Positions 1-7,356 of a stretch of 64,000 nucleotides of DNA are shown here, in pieces. Numbering within the stretch: the stretch's first letter is position 1; the number at the start of each line of letters is the position of its first letter. The DNA is from Brevibacillus aydinogluensis. GTDB lineage: Bacteria; Bacillota; Bacilli; Brevibacillales; Brevibacillaceae. The stretch lies in NCBI RefSeq assembly GCF_031954365.1, contig NZ_JAUSVZ010000005.1; one strand, 5' to 3'. The notes below the pieces were generated by a model. The model saw nothing but the letters and a program-made list of their open reading frames with translations. It did no database searches and was not told where the DNA came from. Both the position numbers and the translations under genes were made by a program.

Positions 1-2
1 TT

Positions 3-443
3 CCGGGAAAGGAAGCGCGGATACGTCTGCATCCCAAATCGATCACCCGGTTAAAAGGACGAATTCGCCAATTAACCAACCCACATCGAAGCATGACCAT
101 GCAGGAGAGGATTCAAAAACTCAACCAATACCTCATGGGATGGATCGGGTATTTTGCGCTGGCCGAGGCGAAAACCCATCTTCTGCGAATAGAGGAATGG
201 ATTCGCCGAAGGCTCCGGCTCTGTCTATGGACGCAGTGGAAACGAGTTCGTACGAGGTACCGCGAACTTCGTTCGCTTGGATTTTCTCACAACAGAGCAC
301 TGGAAATCGCAAACACCCGAAAGGGGGCGTGGCGGACAACAAAATCCCCGCACATGCACAAAGCCCTTGGTATTGCCTACTGGCAACAACAAGGGCTGAT
401 GAGTTTGATACAGCGATATTTCACACTTCGTCAAGCTTGGTGA
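3..443 (+). CDS. ltrA: Group II intron reverse transcriptase/maturase, C-terminal part
   Basis: This is the C-terminal ~146 residues of an intron-encoded maturase; the start lies upstream of the window. The frame is open from base 3, well before the first ATG at 93. The visible part is the maturase (domain X) region, including the LNQYLMGWIGYFALAEA stretch and a basic WIRRRLRLCLWTQWKR segment followed by RYRELRSLGFSHNRALEIAN, typical of this family. It binds the intron RNA to help splicing and retrohoming. The stop codon overlaps the first base pairs of domain V, as is normal in these elements. No endonuclease domain follows. The visible part looks intact; integrity of the RT domain cannot be judged here. 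Confidence 0.88.
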   Translation, partial: PGKEARIRLHPKSITRLKGRIRQLTNPHRSMTMQERIQKLNQYLMGWIGYFALAEAKTHLLRIEEWIRRRLRLCLWTQWKRVRTRYRELRSLGFSHNRALEIANTRKGAWRTTKSPHMHKALGIAYWQQQGLMSLIQRYFTLRQAW

Positions 444-513
444 ACCGCCGTATACCGGTCGGTACGTACGGTGGTGTGAGAGGACGGGGGTTAACCACCC
501 CCTCCTACTCGAT
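441..513 (+). ncRNA. Group II intron domains V and VI
   Basis: Domain V is a 34-nt hairpin: the arm at 444-452 (ACCGCCGTA) pairs with 467-475 (TACGGTGGT), with one G-U pair, around an internal loop. Domain VI follows as the GGACGGGGG...CCCCCTCCT hairpin at about 482-505, ending in TACTCGAT at the presumed 3' splice site. These catalytic RNA parts look intact, so the intron could still splice if its 5' part is complete. Confidence 0.82.
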
Positions 514-537
514 TGCAAACAATCTCCGGCAGGGTTG

Positions 538-1521
538 CTATTGCGTCTTGAACACAGGTGCGATTTTATCGATGCGGTTGGTCCAGATGCCGCCGGTGTA
601 GTTGGCAGGCAAACGTGTCAGGTCTTCCACCGTATCAAAACCTTCGGAGAAATCTCCCCCGCCCGCTACCAAAATGGTTCGGGTGTTGCGGGCATCCATC
701 CGATTGAGGAACTTGTCAGGCCAGCCCCACAGCCAGGGGGCGATCTTTTCCGGAATGTGCAGCTGCGTATTGGCGCACGCCTCCGGGACATACCCGGTCC
801 ATCCCACGGCGATATACGGGAGTAAACAGCTCTTCATCGTCGAGACGGACATGACGCGCACCTGTGGAAGCTCTTCGCGCAGCGCTTCGATCGGCTGATC
901 TCCACCATATATCGTTAGCTGTTTCAGGCGCGTTTCCGGCAGTGCGGACAAGTACCGGGCCAGTTGTTTGCCTTCTTCCGGGTCGTTGCTTTTCACGTGA
1001 ATCAAAAAGGACTGCTCGGGAAAATGAGCGAGCACTTCATCGATTGAAGGCATCATGCCCACGCCTTTACCGCGAAACGGATACGTTTTCCCGTTGTCAT
1101 ACGTATAGCCGTAGCCGATGTCCAGCTTTTTCAATTCATCCAGGGTGTGTTCTCGGGTAACTCCTTTTCCATTGGTTCTGCAATCCAGCGTCCAATCGTG
1201 GAAGACGGCGAATTGTCCGTCCGTTGTCGGATGGATATCAAACTCGATGATATCGGCTCCCGCCTTGACGGCAGCTTCCATGGACGGAATCGTGTTCTCC
1301 AGGTAAGGATGCTCCGGCTTGAAGATGCGCGCGGCTGTACAGGTGTCATTGGTGATGCCTTCCATGCTGAACGTCTGCGCCAATCCCCGATGAGCCAACA
1401 GCAGGGGGGAGCCTGTCCGCTTCTCGGCCAGCAGCGATGTATTGTTTACATACATGAAGGCAACGAGCGCGATGCAAACCAATACAAACTTGTTCTTGAA
1501 AAACGCACGAAATCTGTTCAT
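538..1521 (-). CDS. Membrane-anchored glycerophosphodiester phosphodiesterase
   Basis: A 327-residue GDPD-family TIM-barrel enzyme predicted to hydrolyse glycerophosphodiesters to glycerol-3-phosphate and an alcohol. Residues about 10-28 form a single membrane segment, so the enzyme is probably tethered outside the cell. Family motifs are visible: LLAHRG (H44, R45), ENTIPS, then GADIIEFDIHPTTDGQFAVFHD with the metal-binding E-x-D and the second catalytic His. I chose the start at 1521 because an AAGGAG lies 6-7 bases before it; an in-frame start at 1632 would add 37 residues without that support. The C-terminal half is long and diverged, so substrate is uncertain. The gene is monocistronic and its 3' end faces the intron. 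Confidence 0.82.
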   Translation of the reverse strand: MNRFRAFFKNKFVLVCIALVAFMYVNNTSLLAEKRTGSPLLLAHRGLAQTFSMEGITNDTCTAARIFKPEHPYLENTIPSMEAAVKAGADIIEFDIHPTTDGQFAVFHDWTLDCRTNGKGVTREHTLDELKKLDIGYGYTYDNGKTYPFRGKGVGMMPSIDEVLAHFPEQSFLIHVKSNDPEEGKQLARYLSALPETRLKQLTIYGGDQPIEALREELPQVRVMSVSTMKSCLLPYIAVGWTGYVPEACANTQLHIPEKIAPWLWGWPDKFLNRMDARNTRTILVAGGGDFSEGFDTVEDLTRLPANYTGGIWTNRIDKIAPVFKTQ

Positions 1522-1652
1522 GTTACTCTCCTTGTCCATCATGCTGTTCGTACAGTACACCATGATACCATGGATGGGCGGGTTGTGCACAAACAGCAGC
1601 CGGGAAGGAGCAGTTTTCACACGATCGTCCATAACGGAACGTGCCGTGCCAT

Positions 1653-1682
1653 TTGACCGGACCGTTTACAACCATTCATAAT
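1653..1682 (+). promoter_or_regulatory. Candidate sigma-A promoter for the 1776 gene
   Basis: TTGACC at 1653-1658 and CATAAT at 1677-1682, 18 bases apart, are a plausible -35/-10 pair about 90 bases upstream of the next plus-strand start. Consensus match is moderate. Confidence 0.4.
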
Positions 1683-1775
1683 AGGAATAGCTTCTGGCAG
1701 TATGCAACTGGAACCTGAGGCATGGTTAGGTACGGCCCCGTTTGGGTCAGAATGGGTATAAAAGGAGTGATGGAT

Positions 1776-2225
1776 GTGGATTCGCTGCTCAACCTCGTCA
1801 AAGATTATTGGCCCATCGTCATATGTTTGATTGTGGTGGTCGCCGCCTTTCAATGGATCATGCGGAGCCTGTTTCGGCTGTTCGCCGTGATGGCAGTGAT
1901 CGGCGTCATTCTCGTGCTGGTCTTTCATTTCAGCCCGGAGCAGGTAATCGATATGGGACGCACAGCCGTGCAGACCACGCAGGATGCGGTGCAGAAGACA
2001 GTCGTCCCGATTCTGGAGGCGGAATTGAAGGACGCGGATATTACGTTTCATGACGACGGCAGCTACGAAGTGAAGACTTCCAGCATCCGGATCATTGGGA
2101 AAAAAGGCGACTCCAAGGCGACGGTGTATTACAAAGAGAACAAATGGGAAGTGGATATCGGGGTGCTGGGTGACGTGTTCAAAGAACAGCTGAACAAAGC
2201 GGAGACGTCCCAGACCACGCTGTAA
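1776..2225 (+). CDS. Small membrane protein of unknown function
   Basis: An unrecognised protein of about 149 residues. The N-terminal half has two hydrophobic helices (about residues 12-30 and 33-50), so it is membrane-bound. The rest is a soluble domain with a predicted helix (VIDMGRTAVQTTQDAVQKTV) and a beta-rich tail. I prefer the GTG at 1776 because AAAGGAG at 1761-1767 is 8 bases upstream; ATG at 1770 would be too close to it, and an ATG at 1722 lacks a ribosome site. It appears monocistronic or forms a pair with the tiny ORF after it. No function is assigned. Confidence 0.6.
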   Translation: MDSLLNLVKDYWPIVICLIVVVAAFQWIMRSLFRLFAVMAVIGVILVLVFHFSPEQVIDMGRTAVQTTQDAVQKTVVPILEAELKDADITFHDDGSYEVKTSSIRIIGKKGDSKATVYYKENKWEVDIGVLGDVFKEQLNKAETSQTTL

Positions 2226-2257
2226 ACGGGGGCGAATGCGCCCGACGTTCCCAGGAC

Positions 2258-2383
2258 ATGCGCCGCCCCATTCCGTTAGACCGGCTGCTCGCGCTCGAGC
2301 GGATGCGCGAAGCGAGAAACGTGCTGGAATCAGCGCAATCGTCCGGGCGAAGAACATTGAAAAAAACGATAAAACTGGCGTAA
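2258..2383 (+). CDS. Possible 41-residue small protein
   Basis: An ATG at 2258 opens 41 codons that end at a TAA two bases before a strong terminator. The product is basic and helical in character (RLLALERMREARN then SGRRTLKKTIKLA). A gene ending exactly at the terminator of the upstream transcript is suggestive, but the ribosome site is poor (AGGA one base from the ATG). An overlapping 66-codon frame starting at 2236 reads through the terminator hairpin and is less likely. No family recognised. Confidence 0.3.
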   Translation: MRRPIPLDRLLALERMREARNVLESAQSSGRRTLKKTIKLA

Positions 2384-2384
2384 G

Positions 2385-2428
2385 AAAACTCCGGTTTGTT
2401 CGTACTTTTAGACGAACACCGGAGTTTT
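2385..2428 (+). terminator. Intrinsic terminator
   Basis: AAAACTCCGGT at 2385-2395 pairs with ACCGGAGTTTT at 2418-2428, extended inside by TTGTTCG/CGAAC. It is A/T-flanked and ends the transcript of the 1776 gene. Confidence 0.85.
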
Positions 2429-2577
2429 CGGCCTGATTGGCGGAGAGCTGACTGTGGCGGCGACACCTGCCATCCGGTCATGCAGTCTTGTGCGTTGAGC
2501 CCGCGTCGTTCACATTCCGTTCATATACGTGTTGTATCCTGTTCACGGCCATAAGAGTGGAAAAGGAGTGAACACGT

Positions 2578-2649
2578 ATGACAGACAGGAAACCGCGAGG
2601 CGGTCTGGTGAGGGACCCGGCCGTGCAGGCGGTCCCCCAAGCGTTGTAA
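2578..2649 (+). CDS. 23-residue leader ORF before the ABC exporter
   Basis: A short frame (ATG 2578, TAA 2647-2649) with a good ribosome site (AAAAGGAG 9 bases before the ATG) lies 39 bases before the exporter start. The peptide begins MTDRKPRGGL and ends AVPQAL. Its 3' half overlaps a GGGACC...GGTCCC hairpin, and the spacer to the exporter contains AACG followed by a T run. In B. subtilis a translated leader (bmrB) controls the bmrCD drug exporter by ribosome-mediated attenuation. A similar role here is an inference from arrangement only. Confidence 0.45.
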   Translation: MTDRKPRGGLVRDPAVQAVPQAL

Positions 2650-2688
2650 GGATCACGGCAAACGTTTTTACAAAAGGAGATGGAGAAC

Positions 2689-4461
2689 ATGTCGAAGCAA
2701 CAATCGGGTGGCTGGCGCCCATTTCTCAATCTGATCAGACAGACGAAACCTCCTGCACTGCCGCTGGCCATCGCGCTGTTCCTGAGTGTGGCTTCCACCG
2801 TCGTGGGCCTGTTCGTTCCGCTGTTCACGAAAGACCTCGTCAACAGCTTCTCGCTGGCGTCGCTGGACAAGGGGCAGGTGGCCGTGCTGACGGTTGCCTT
2901 TCTCGCCCAATCGCTCGCCGGCGGATTGTCGATTTACCTGCTCAACCGGATCGGTCAGGGCGTGGTGGCCGGTCTGCGGGACCGCTTGTGGAAAAAGCTG
3001 CTCGTTCTGCCGGTTTCCTATTACGACGACCACCAGACCGGCGAGACGATCAGCAGGATGACGAATGACACAGCAGTCATCAAGGGACTGATTACGGACC
3101 ACTTGACCAACTTTTTTACCGGTGCGATCTCCATCGTCGGCTCGGTAACGATCCTGCTTTTTCTGGACTGGAAAATGACACTGCTGATGCTGACTGCCGT
3201 TCCGCTGACGATTCTGGTCCTGAAGCCGCTGGGAAGGACGATGCACAAAATTTCCCGCGGGATGCAGGATGAGACCGCAGCATTTTCCGCGACCTTGAAC
3301 CAGGTGTTGTCGGAGATTCGACTGGTGAAGGCATCAAACGCGGAAGCGATCGAGTACCAAAACGGCAAACGGGGCATTACCAATCTGCTTTCCCTCGGCA
3401 TCAAAGAGGGGACGGTGCACGCACTGATCTCCCCGTTTATTTCCCTCGTCATGATGACGCTGCTGGTGCTCATTCTCGGGTACGGCGGCATGCGGGTGTC
3501 GTCCGGAGCGCTCACGGCAGGCGATCTGGTCGCGTTTATCCTGTATCTCTTTCAAATCGTCATCCCGATGAGCCAATTGTCCATGTTTGTAACCAATCTG
3601 CAAAAGACGAGGGGAGCAACCGAGCGAATCATTACCACGCTGGAAGCGGCAGAAGAAGACCTGACGGCCGGACGTGAGGTCACCGACCCGCATCAGCCGA
3701 TCACCCTGGAGCATGTGAGCTTTGCCTACAAGGCGGGCGAACCGGTACTGGACGACGTCAGCTTCACGATTGAGCCGGGGCGCGTCACGGCGATCGTGGG
3801 GCCCAGCGGCAGCGGGAAAACGACGCTGTTCTCGCTGATAGAACGTTACTACCGGCCGACGGGGGGGACGATCAGGCTGGGCCAGGACCCGATCGACGCG
3901 TTTTCTCTCCATTCGTGGCGGAGCCAGATCGGATACGTCTCCCAGGAGAGCCCGATCATTGCCGGAACCATCCGGGAGAACATCTGTTACGGTATGGAAT
4001 ATGAGGTCAGCGAGGAAGAACTACGTCGCGCCGCACGCATGGCTTACGCTGATCACTTTATCGAGGAGATGCCGGACCAGTACGACACCCAGGTGGGAGA
4101 AAGAGGTGTCAAATTGTCCGGCGGCCAGCGTCAGCGCATCGCCATCGCCCGGGCGCTGCTGCGCAATCCGCGCATCCTCATGCTGGATGAAGCTACATCC
4201 AGCCTGGACAGCAAATCGGAGATCGAGGTGCAAAAAGCGCTGCAAAATCTGATGAAGGGGCGGACGACGCTGGTGATTGCCCACCGCCTGTCCACCGTCA
4301 TGGACGCGGATCACATCATCTTTCTGGAAAAAGGCAGGATCACCGGCCGGGGAACGCATGAGGAACTGTTCACCACTCATGCGATGTATCGCGAATTTGC
4401 CAGCCAACAGCTGCGGATCGATCAGCAGACCGCGGCGCAAATCCAGGCGGGGAAGGGATGA
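2689..4461 (+). CDS. bmrA: BmrA-like multidrug ABC exporter (half-transporter)
   Basis: A 590-residue fused membrane-ATPase half-transporter, expected to homodimerise in the membrane and export hydrophobic drugs or lipids. Six membrane segments fill residues about 20-310. The ATPase has Walker A GPSGSGKTT, a Q-loop, signature LSGGQRQR, Walker B ILMLDEAT and the switch His in IAHRLST. Length and many blocks, for example VSYYDDHQTGETISRMTND, GGMRVSSGALTAGDLVAFIL and FLEKGRITGRGTHEEL, resemble B. subtilis BmrA as I remember it. The ATG at 2689 has AAGGAG 9 bases upstream; the ATG at 2680 abuts the Shine-Dalgarno and is unlikely. Its stop overlaps the response regulator region, implying one operon with a sensor system that may control the pump. 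Confidence 0.85.
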   Translation: MSKQQSGGWRPFLNLIRQTKPPALPLAIALFLSVASTVVGLFVPLFTKDLVNSFSLASLDKGQVAVLTVAFLAQSLAGGLSIYLLNRIGQGVVAGLRDRLWKKLLVLPVSYYDDHQTGETISRMTNDTAVIKGLITDHLTNFFTGAISIVGSVTILLFLDWKMTLLMLTAVPLTILVLKPLGRTMHKISRGMQDETAAFSATLNQVLSEIRLVKASNAEAIEYQNGKRGITNLLSLGIKEGTVHALISPFISLVMMTLLVLILGYGGMRVSSGALTAGDLVAFILYLFQIVIPMSQLSMFVTNLQKTRGATERIITTLEAAEEDLTAGREVTDPHQPITLEHVSFAYKAGEPVLDDVSFTIEPGRVTAIVGPSGSGKTTLFSLIERYYRPTGGTIRLGQDPIDAFSLHSWRSQIGYVSQESPIIAGTIRENICYGMEYEVSEEELRRAARMAYADHFIEEMPDQYDTQVGERGVKLSGGQRQRIAIARALLRNPRILMLDEATSSLDSKSEIEVQKALQNLMKGRTTLVIAHRLSTVMDADHIIFLEKGRITGRGTHEELFTTHAMYREFASQQLRIDQQTAAQIQAGKG

Positions 4462-4466
4462 GGAGC

Positions 4467-5141
4467 ATGGCCACCATACTGGTTGTAGATGACGATCCCC
4501 ATATTCGGGAGCTGGTCGGCGTTTTTCTGCGGGAGGAAGGATTTTCCGTCCTGGAGGCCGCCGATGGCAGGGAAGCGCTTGCGCTCCTGGAAACAACCCG
4601 GGCGGATCTGGTGATACTGGACATCATGATGCCCAACATGGACGGGTGGCAGCTGTGCCGTGAACTGCGGGAACTTTACGACACCCCGATGCTCATGCTG
4701 ACCGCCAAAGGAGAAACGTCGCAGAAAATCAAAGGCTTCCAATTGGGCACGGACGACTACCTGGTCAAGCCATTTGAACCGCTGGAACTGGTCGCCAGGG
4801 TAAAAGCGCTGCTGAGACGATACCGGATCGCCGTGTCGCAGCGGGTGCAGATCGGCGAACTGCTGCTTGACCGCAAGACCTACGAAGTGCAGGTGGGGGA
4901 CAAGCAGCTGACTCTGCCCTTGAAGGAGTTTGAACTGTTATTCAAACTGGCCAGTTACCCAGGAAAGACCTTTTCCCGCGAGGAGTTGATCGAGCAGATC
5001 TGGGGATACGATTACGAAGGGGATGAGCGGACTGTCGACGTGCACATCAAGCGCCTGCGCGAGCGTTTTCCGGAAGAGCGGCACTCGTTTCGGATCCGCA
5101 CCATCCGCGGGCTTGGTTACCGATTGGAGGTTCGCTCATGA
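4467..5141 (+). CDS. OmpR-family response regulator
   Basis: A 224-residue two-component regulator. The receiver domain (1-115) has the acidic pair DDD at 8-10, phosphoacceptor D52 (LVILDIMMP), T79 and K101. The C-terminal winged helix (about 130-224) ends with WGYDYEGDERTVDVHIKRLR, a block I remember as nearly identical in the haem-responsive regulator HssR, so a haem- or envelope-stress role is possible but unproven. ATG 4467 has GGAAGG 9-10 bases upstream; ATG 4458, overlapping the exporter stop, is the alternative. It sits between the exporter and its kinase, with a 4-base overlap into the kinase. Confidence 0.85.
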   Translation: MATILVVDDDPHIRELVGVFLREEGFSVLEAADGREALALLETTRADLVILDIMMPNMDGWQLCRELRELYDTPMLMLTAKGETSQKIKGFQLGTDDYLVKPFEPLELVARVKALLRRYRIAVSQRVQIGELLLDRKTYEVQVGDKQLTLPLKEFELLFKLASYPGKTFSREELIEQIWGYDYEGDERTVDVHIKRLRERFPEERHSFRIRTIRGLGYRLEVRS

Positions 5142-6187
5142 AAGGAAAAAGAATCCTGCGCCACGCAGCGGGCATCGTGTTTGTGGTGGGATTTTTTACT
5201 GCCTGCTGGTCGGCCGTCTATTTCCTGATGTCGCAGTACGCCGGCGGGCTGACCAGGCAGATGCCCGATTACGTCAGGCAGCTCATCACCGTGATGCTCG
5301 GCTATGTGCTGGCGGGCATTTTGATGGCTTCCATCGGCATCTTGATCCGCTCCAAACAAAGAATGTTGTGGCAGTCACTGTACGATGCCTTGCGTCGAAT
5401 CGCCAAGGGGGATTTCAACGTCAACCTGCAGGTCAAGGCGGACGAACACCATCCGCTCGGACAGCTTGTCGAGAGCATCAACCATATGGCCGTCGAGCTG
5501 AGTCAAATGGAGAAAATGCGTCAGGAGTTCATTTCCAACGTCTCCCACGAGATCCAGTCGCCGCTCACCTCGATCAGCGGGTTTGCCCGGGCGCTGCAAA
5601 ACGAGCGGCTCAGCCGGGAGGAGCGCCTGCATTATCTCAGCATCATTGAGACGGAATGCCAACGCTTGTCGAAGCTGAGCGACAACCTGCTGAAGCTCAC
5701 GTCACTGGAGTCGGACCATCATCCGTTTGAGCCGAAGCGCTACCGCCTGGACCGGCAATTGCGGCAAGTGATCCTCGCCTGCGAACCGCAGTGGGCGGAC
5801 AAAGCGATCGACATGGACGTGTCCCTGGAGGAAGTGTACGTCGTCGCCGATGAAGAACTGATGAGTCAGGTGTGGGTCAATCTGCTGCACAACTGCGTGA
5901 AATTTACCCCGCACGGCGGGAGCATCTCCGTCCGTTTGGAGCAGGACGGGCAGCATGTGATCGTGTGCGTTGCCGACACCGGCATCGGCATCGCGGAGGA
6001 GGATCTGCCGCATTTGTTCGAACGCTTTTTTAAGGCGGACAAATCGCGCAATCGCTCCAGCGGCGGCAGCGGGCTCGGTCTGTCCATCGTGAAGAAAATA
6101 GTCGACATGCATCACGGTACCATCAGCGTGACGAGCAAACCGGGGGAAGGGGCGGCCTTTACCGTTACGCTGCCCCTTAAACAATAG
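5138..6187 (+). CDS. Two-component sensor histidine kinase
   Basis: A 349-residue membrane kinase that should phosphorylate the preceding regulator. Two membrane helices (about 10-30 and 47-70) flank a very short outer loop of about 16 residues, so it probably senses within the membrane or through a partner such as the exporter. A HAMP linker (about 75-125) leads to the H-box SNVSHEIQSP (H137). N, G1 and G2 boxes follow (NLLHNCVKFT, DTGIGI, GGSGLGLSIV). The ATG overlaps the regulator stop (ATGA), and a GGAGG lies 7 bases upstream, so translation is coupled. The short sensor is typical of intramembrane-sensing kinases linked to ABC exporters in Firmicutes. Confidence 0.87.
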   Translation: MKGKRILRHAAGIVFVVGFFTACWSAVYFLMSQYAGGLTRQMPDYVRQLITVMLGYVLAGILMASIGILIRSKQRMLWQSLYDALRRIAKGDFNVNLQVKADEHHPLGQLVESINHMAVELSQMEKMRQEFISNVSHEIQSPLTSISGFARALQNERLSREERLHYLSIIETECQRLSKLSDNLLKLTSLESDHHPFEPKRYRLDRQLRQVILACEPQWADKAIDMDVSLEEVYVVADEELMSQVWVNLLHNCVKFTPHGGSISVRLEQDGQHVIVCVADTGIGIAEEDLPHLFERFFKADKSRNRSSGGSGLGLSIVKKIVDMHHGTISVTSKPGEGAAFTVTLPLKQ

Positions 6188-6246
6188 CGAACCTTTACTT
6201 GTCAGGATGGGGGAGGAACGGCTGCGCAGCCAGATGCTCTCATAGG

Positions 6247-6290
6247 CAAAAAAACAAGCTGATCTCATTCACGAGATCAGCTTGTTTGCC
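6247..6290. terminator. Bidirectional terminator
   Basis: A perfect 15-bp inverted repeat (6252-6266 with 6273-6287, AAACAAGCTGATCTC arms), with A and T runs on the outer sides, between the convergent kinase and trhO genes. Confidence 0.9.
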
Positions 6291-6293
6291 TGT

Positions 6294-7247
6294 TTACGCC
6301 TGAGAGCCGGCTGCTTGCAGCTTGGCGTTTTCCTCTTCCACGTAGCGGTTGCGCGGATGTTCGCGGCATTCGTCGGAGCAGGAACGCTTGTATTTCACTT
6401 CGCATTCCGGGCAGCAGAAGTGCTGCTTGTTGCAGAACGGGTTGGCGCAGTTGACGTAGCGGTCTTCCGGTTTGCCGCAGTAGTAGCAGCGGCCGATGAC
6501 AACGTCTTCCTCGGTGTGGTTGATCTTCACGGAAATGCGCTCGTCAAAGACGTAGCATTTACCGTCCCACAGGCGCCCTTTCACCTCGGGGTCTTTGCCG
6601 TAGGTGACGATGCCGCCGTGCAGTTGGTACACATCCTTGAAGCCTTCCTTCAGCAGGATACCGGTCAGCTTTTCGCAGCGGATGCCGCCGGTGCAGTAGG
6701 TGAGCACCTTCTTGTCCTTGAACTGGCTCAGATTCTCGCGGATCCACTTCGGAAACTCGCGGGAAGCGCGGACGTCCGGCTTAATGGCGCCGCGGAAGTG
6801 ACCCAGTTCGTACTCGTAATCGTTGCGGCCGTCGATGATGACCACATCGTCCTGCTGCATCATTTCATAGAATTCTTTCGGCGTCAGGTACTTACCCGTC
6901 AGCTCGGTCGGACTGAAATCGTCTTCCAGACGCCAGGTGACCAACTCTTTTTTCGGGCGAACAAACATTTTCTTGAACGCATGTCCGTCTGCTTCATCTA
7001 TTTTAAACCAGATGTCCGCAAAACGCGGATCCTTGCGAACGAATTCCATGTACGCGTCGGTCTGTTCGATGGTGCCGGACACCGTGCCGTTCAGGCCCTC
7101 CGGTGCGACGATGATACGTCCTTTCAGCCCAATCTCTTTACAGAACTTGAGGTGTTCCGCCGCGTATTCCTCGTAGTCGTCAAGCTGGACGTACTTGTAG
7201 TAAAGCAGCACACGATACGGCTTTTGTACTTGCAAGGTACAATTCAC
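6294..7247 (-). CDS. trhO: tRNA uridine(34) hydroxylase TrhO (rhodanese family)
   Basis: A 317-residue protein of the TrhO/YbfQ family, which hydroxylates uridine 34 in tRNA anticodons toward 5-methoxyuridine-type modifications. An N-terminal ferredoxin-like domain (GLKGRIIVAPEGLNGTVSG) precedes a rhodanese domain with catalytic-loop Cys185 in CTGGIRCEK. A Cys-rich tail follows (CYYCG, then CANPFC and CCPEC), consistent with the family's zinc-binding end. The start is read as GTG at 7247 with AAAGGAAGG almost touching it; an in-frame TTG at 7235 has better spacing and could be the true start. The gene is monocistronic, with a striking palindrome over its -10. Confidence 0.9.
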   Translation of the reverse strand: MNCTLQVQKPYRVLLYYKYVQLDDYEEYAAEHLKFCKEIGLKGRIIVAPEGLNGTVSGTIEQTDAYMEFVRKDPRFADIWFKIDEADGHAFKKMFVRPKKELVTWRLEDDFSPTELTGKYLTPKEFYEMMQQDDVVIIDGRNDYEYELGHFRGAIKPDVRASREFPKWIRENLSQFKDKKVLTYCTGGIRCEKLTGILLKEGFKDVYQLHGGIVTYGKDPEVKGRLWDGKCYVFDERISVKINHTEEDVVIGRCYYCGKPEDRYVNCANPFCNKQHFCCPECEVKYKRSCSDECREHPRNRYVEEENAKLQAAGSQA

Positions 7248-7273
7248 CCTTCCTTTATTCTTATTGAATTTTT

Positions 7274-7303
7274 AACGCAACAGTGATTATATCACATTGC
7301 GTT
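7274..7303 (-). promoter_or_regulatory. trhO promoter -10 inside a 30-bp palindrome
   Basis: Minus-strand TATAAT (7286-7291) has an extended TGn just upstream. It lies inside a nested dyad: outer arms AACGCAA (7274-7280) and TTGCGTT (7297-7303), inner arms GTGAT (7283-7287) and ATCAC (7291-7295). A recognisable -35 is lacking. The placement suggests a repressor operator. Confidence 0.55.
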
Positions 7304-7356
7304 GATAAATGCCGAAAAAAATGTCAGGAAGGATGTGACCATTTGATGTCCGCCGG

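Larger units (their letters stand above)
1..513 (+). mobile_element. 3' part of a group II intron
   Basis: The left edge holds the end of a bacterial group II intron: the C-terminus of its reverse transcriptase/maturase (stop at 441-443), followed directly by intron RNA domains V and VI. The 3' splice boundary is probably near 513, after CCTACTCGAT. The 5' part lies outside the window. The ORF ends without an HNH endonuclease domain, which fits endonuclease-less lineages such as IIC. The next gene, on the other strand, ends about 25 bases away, so the element sits just behind that gene's 3' end. Confidence 0.85.

Noticed and set aside
2236..2436. A 66-codon plus-strand frame
   Set aside because: It runs through a strong terminator hairpin; the overlapping 41-codon frame that stops before the hairpin is more plausible, though still weak.
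6282..7286. A long plus-strand frame of 334 codons opposite trhO
   Set aside because: It is a shadow of trhO: no ribosome site, no recognisable domain, and trhO on the other strand has full family motifs.
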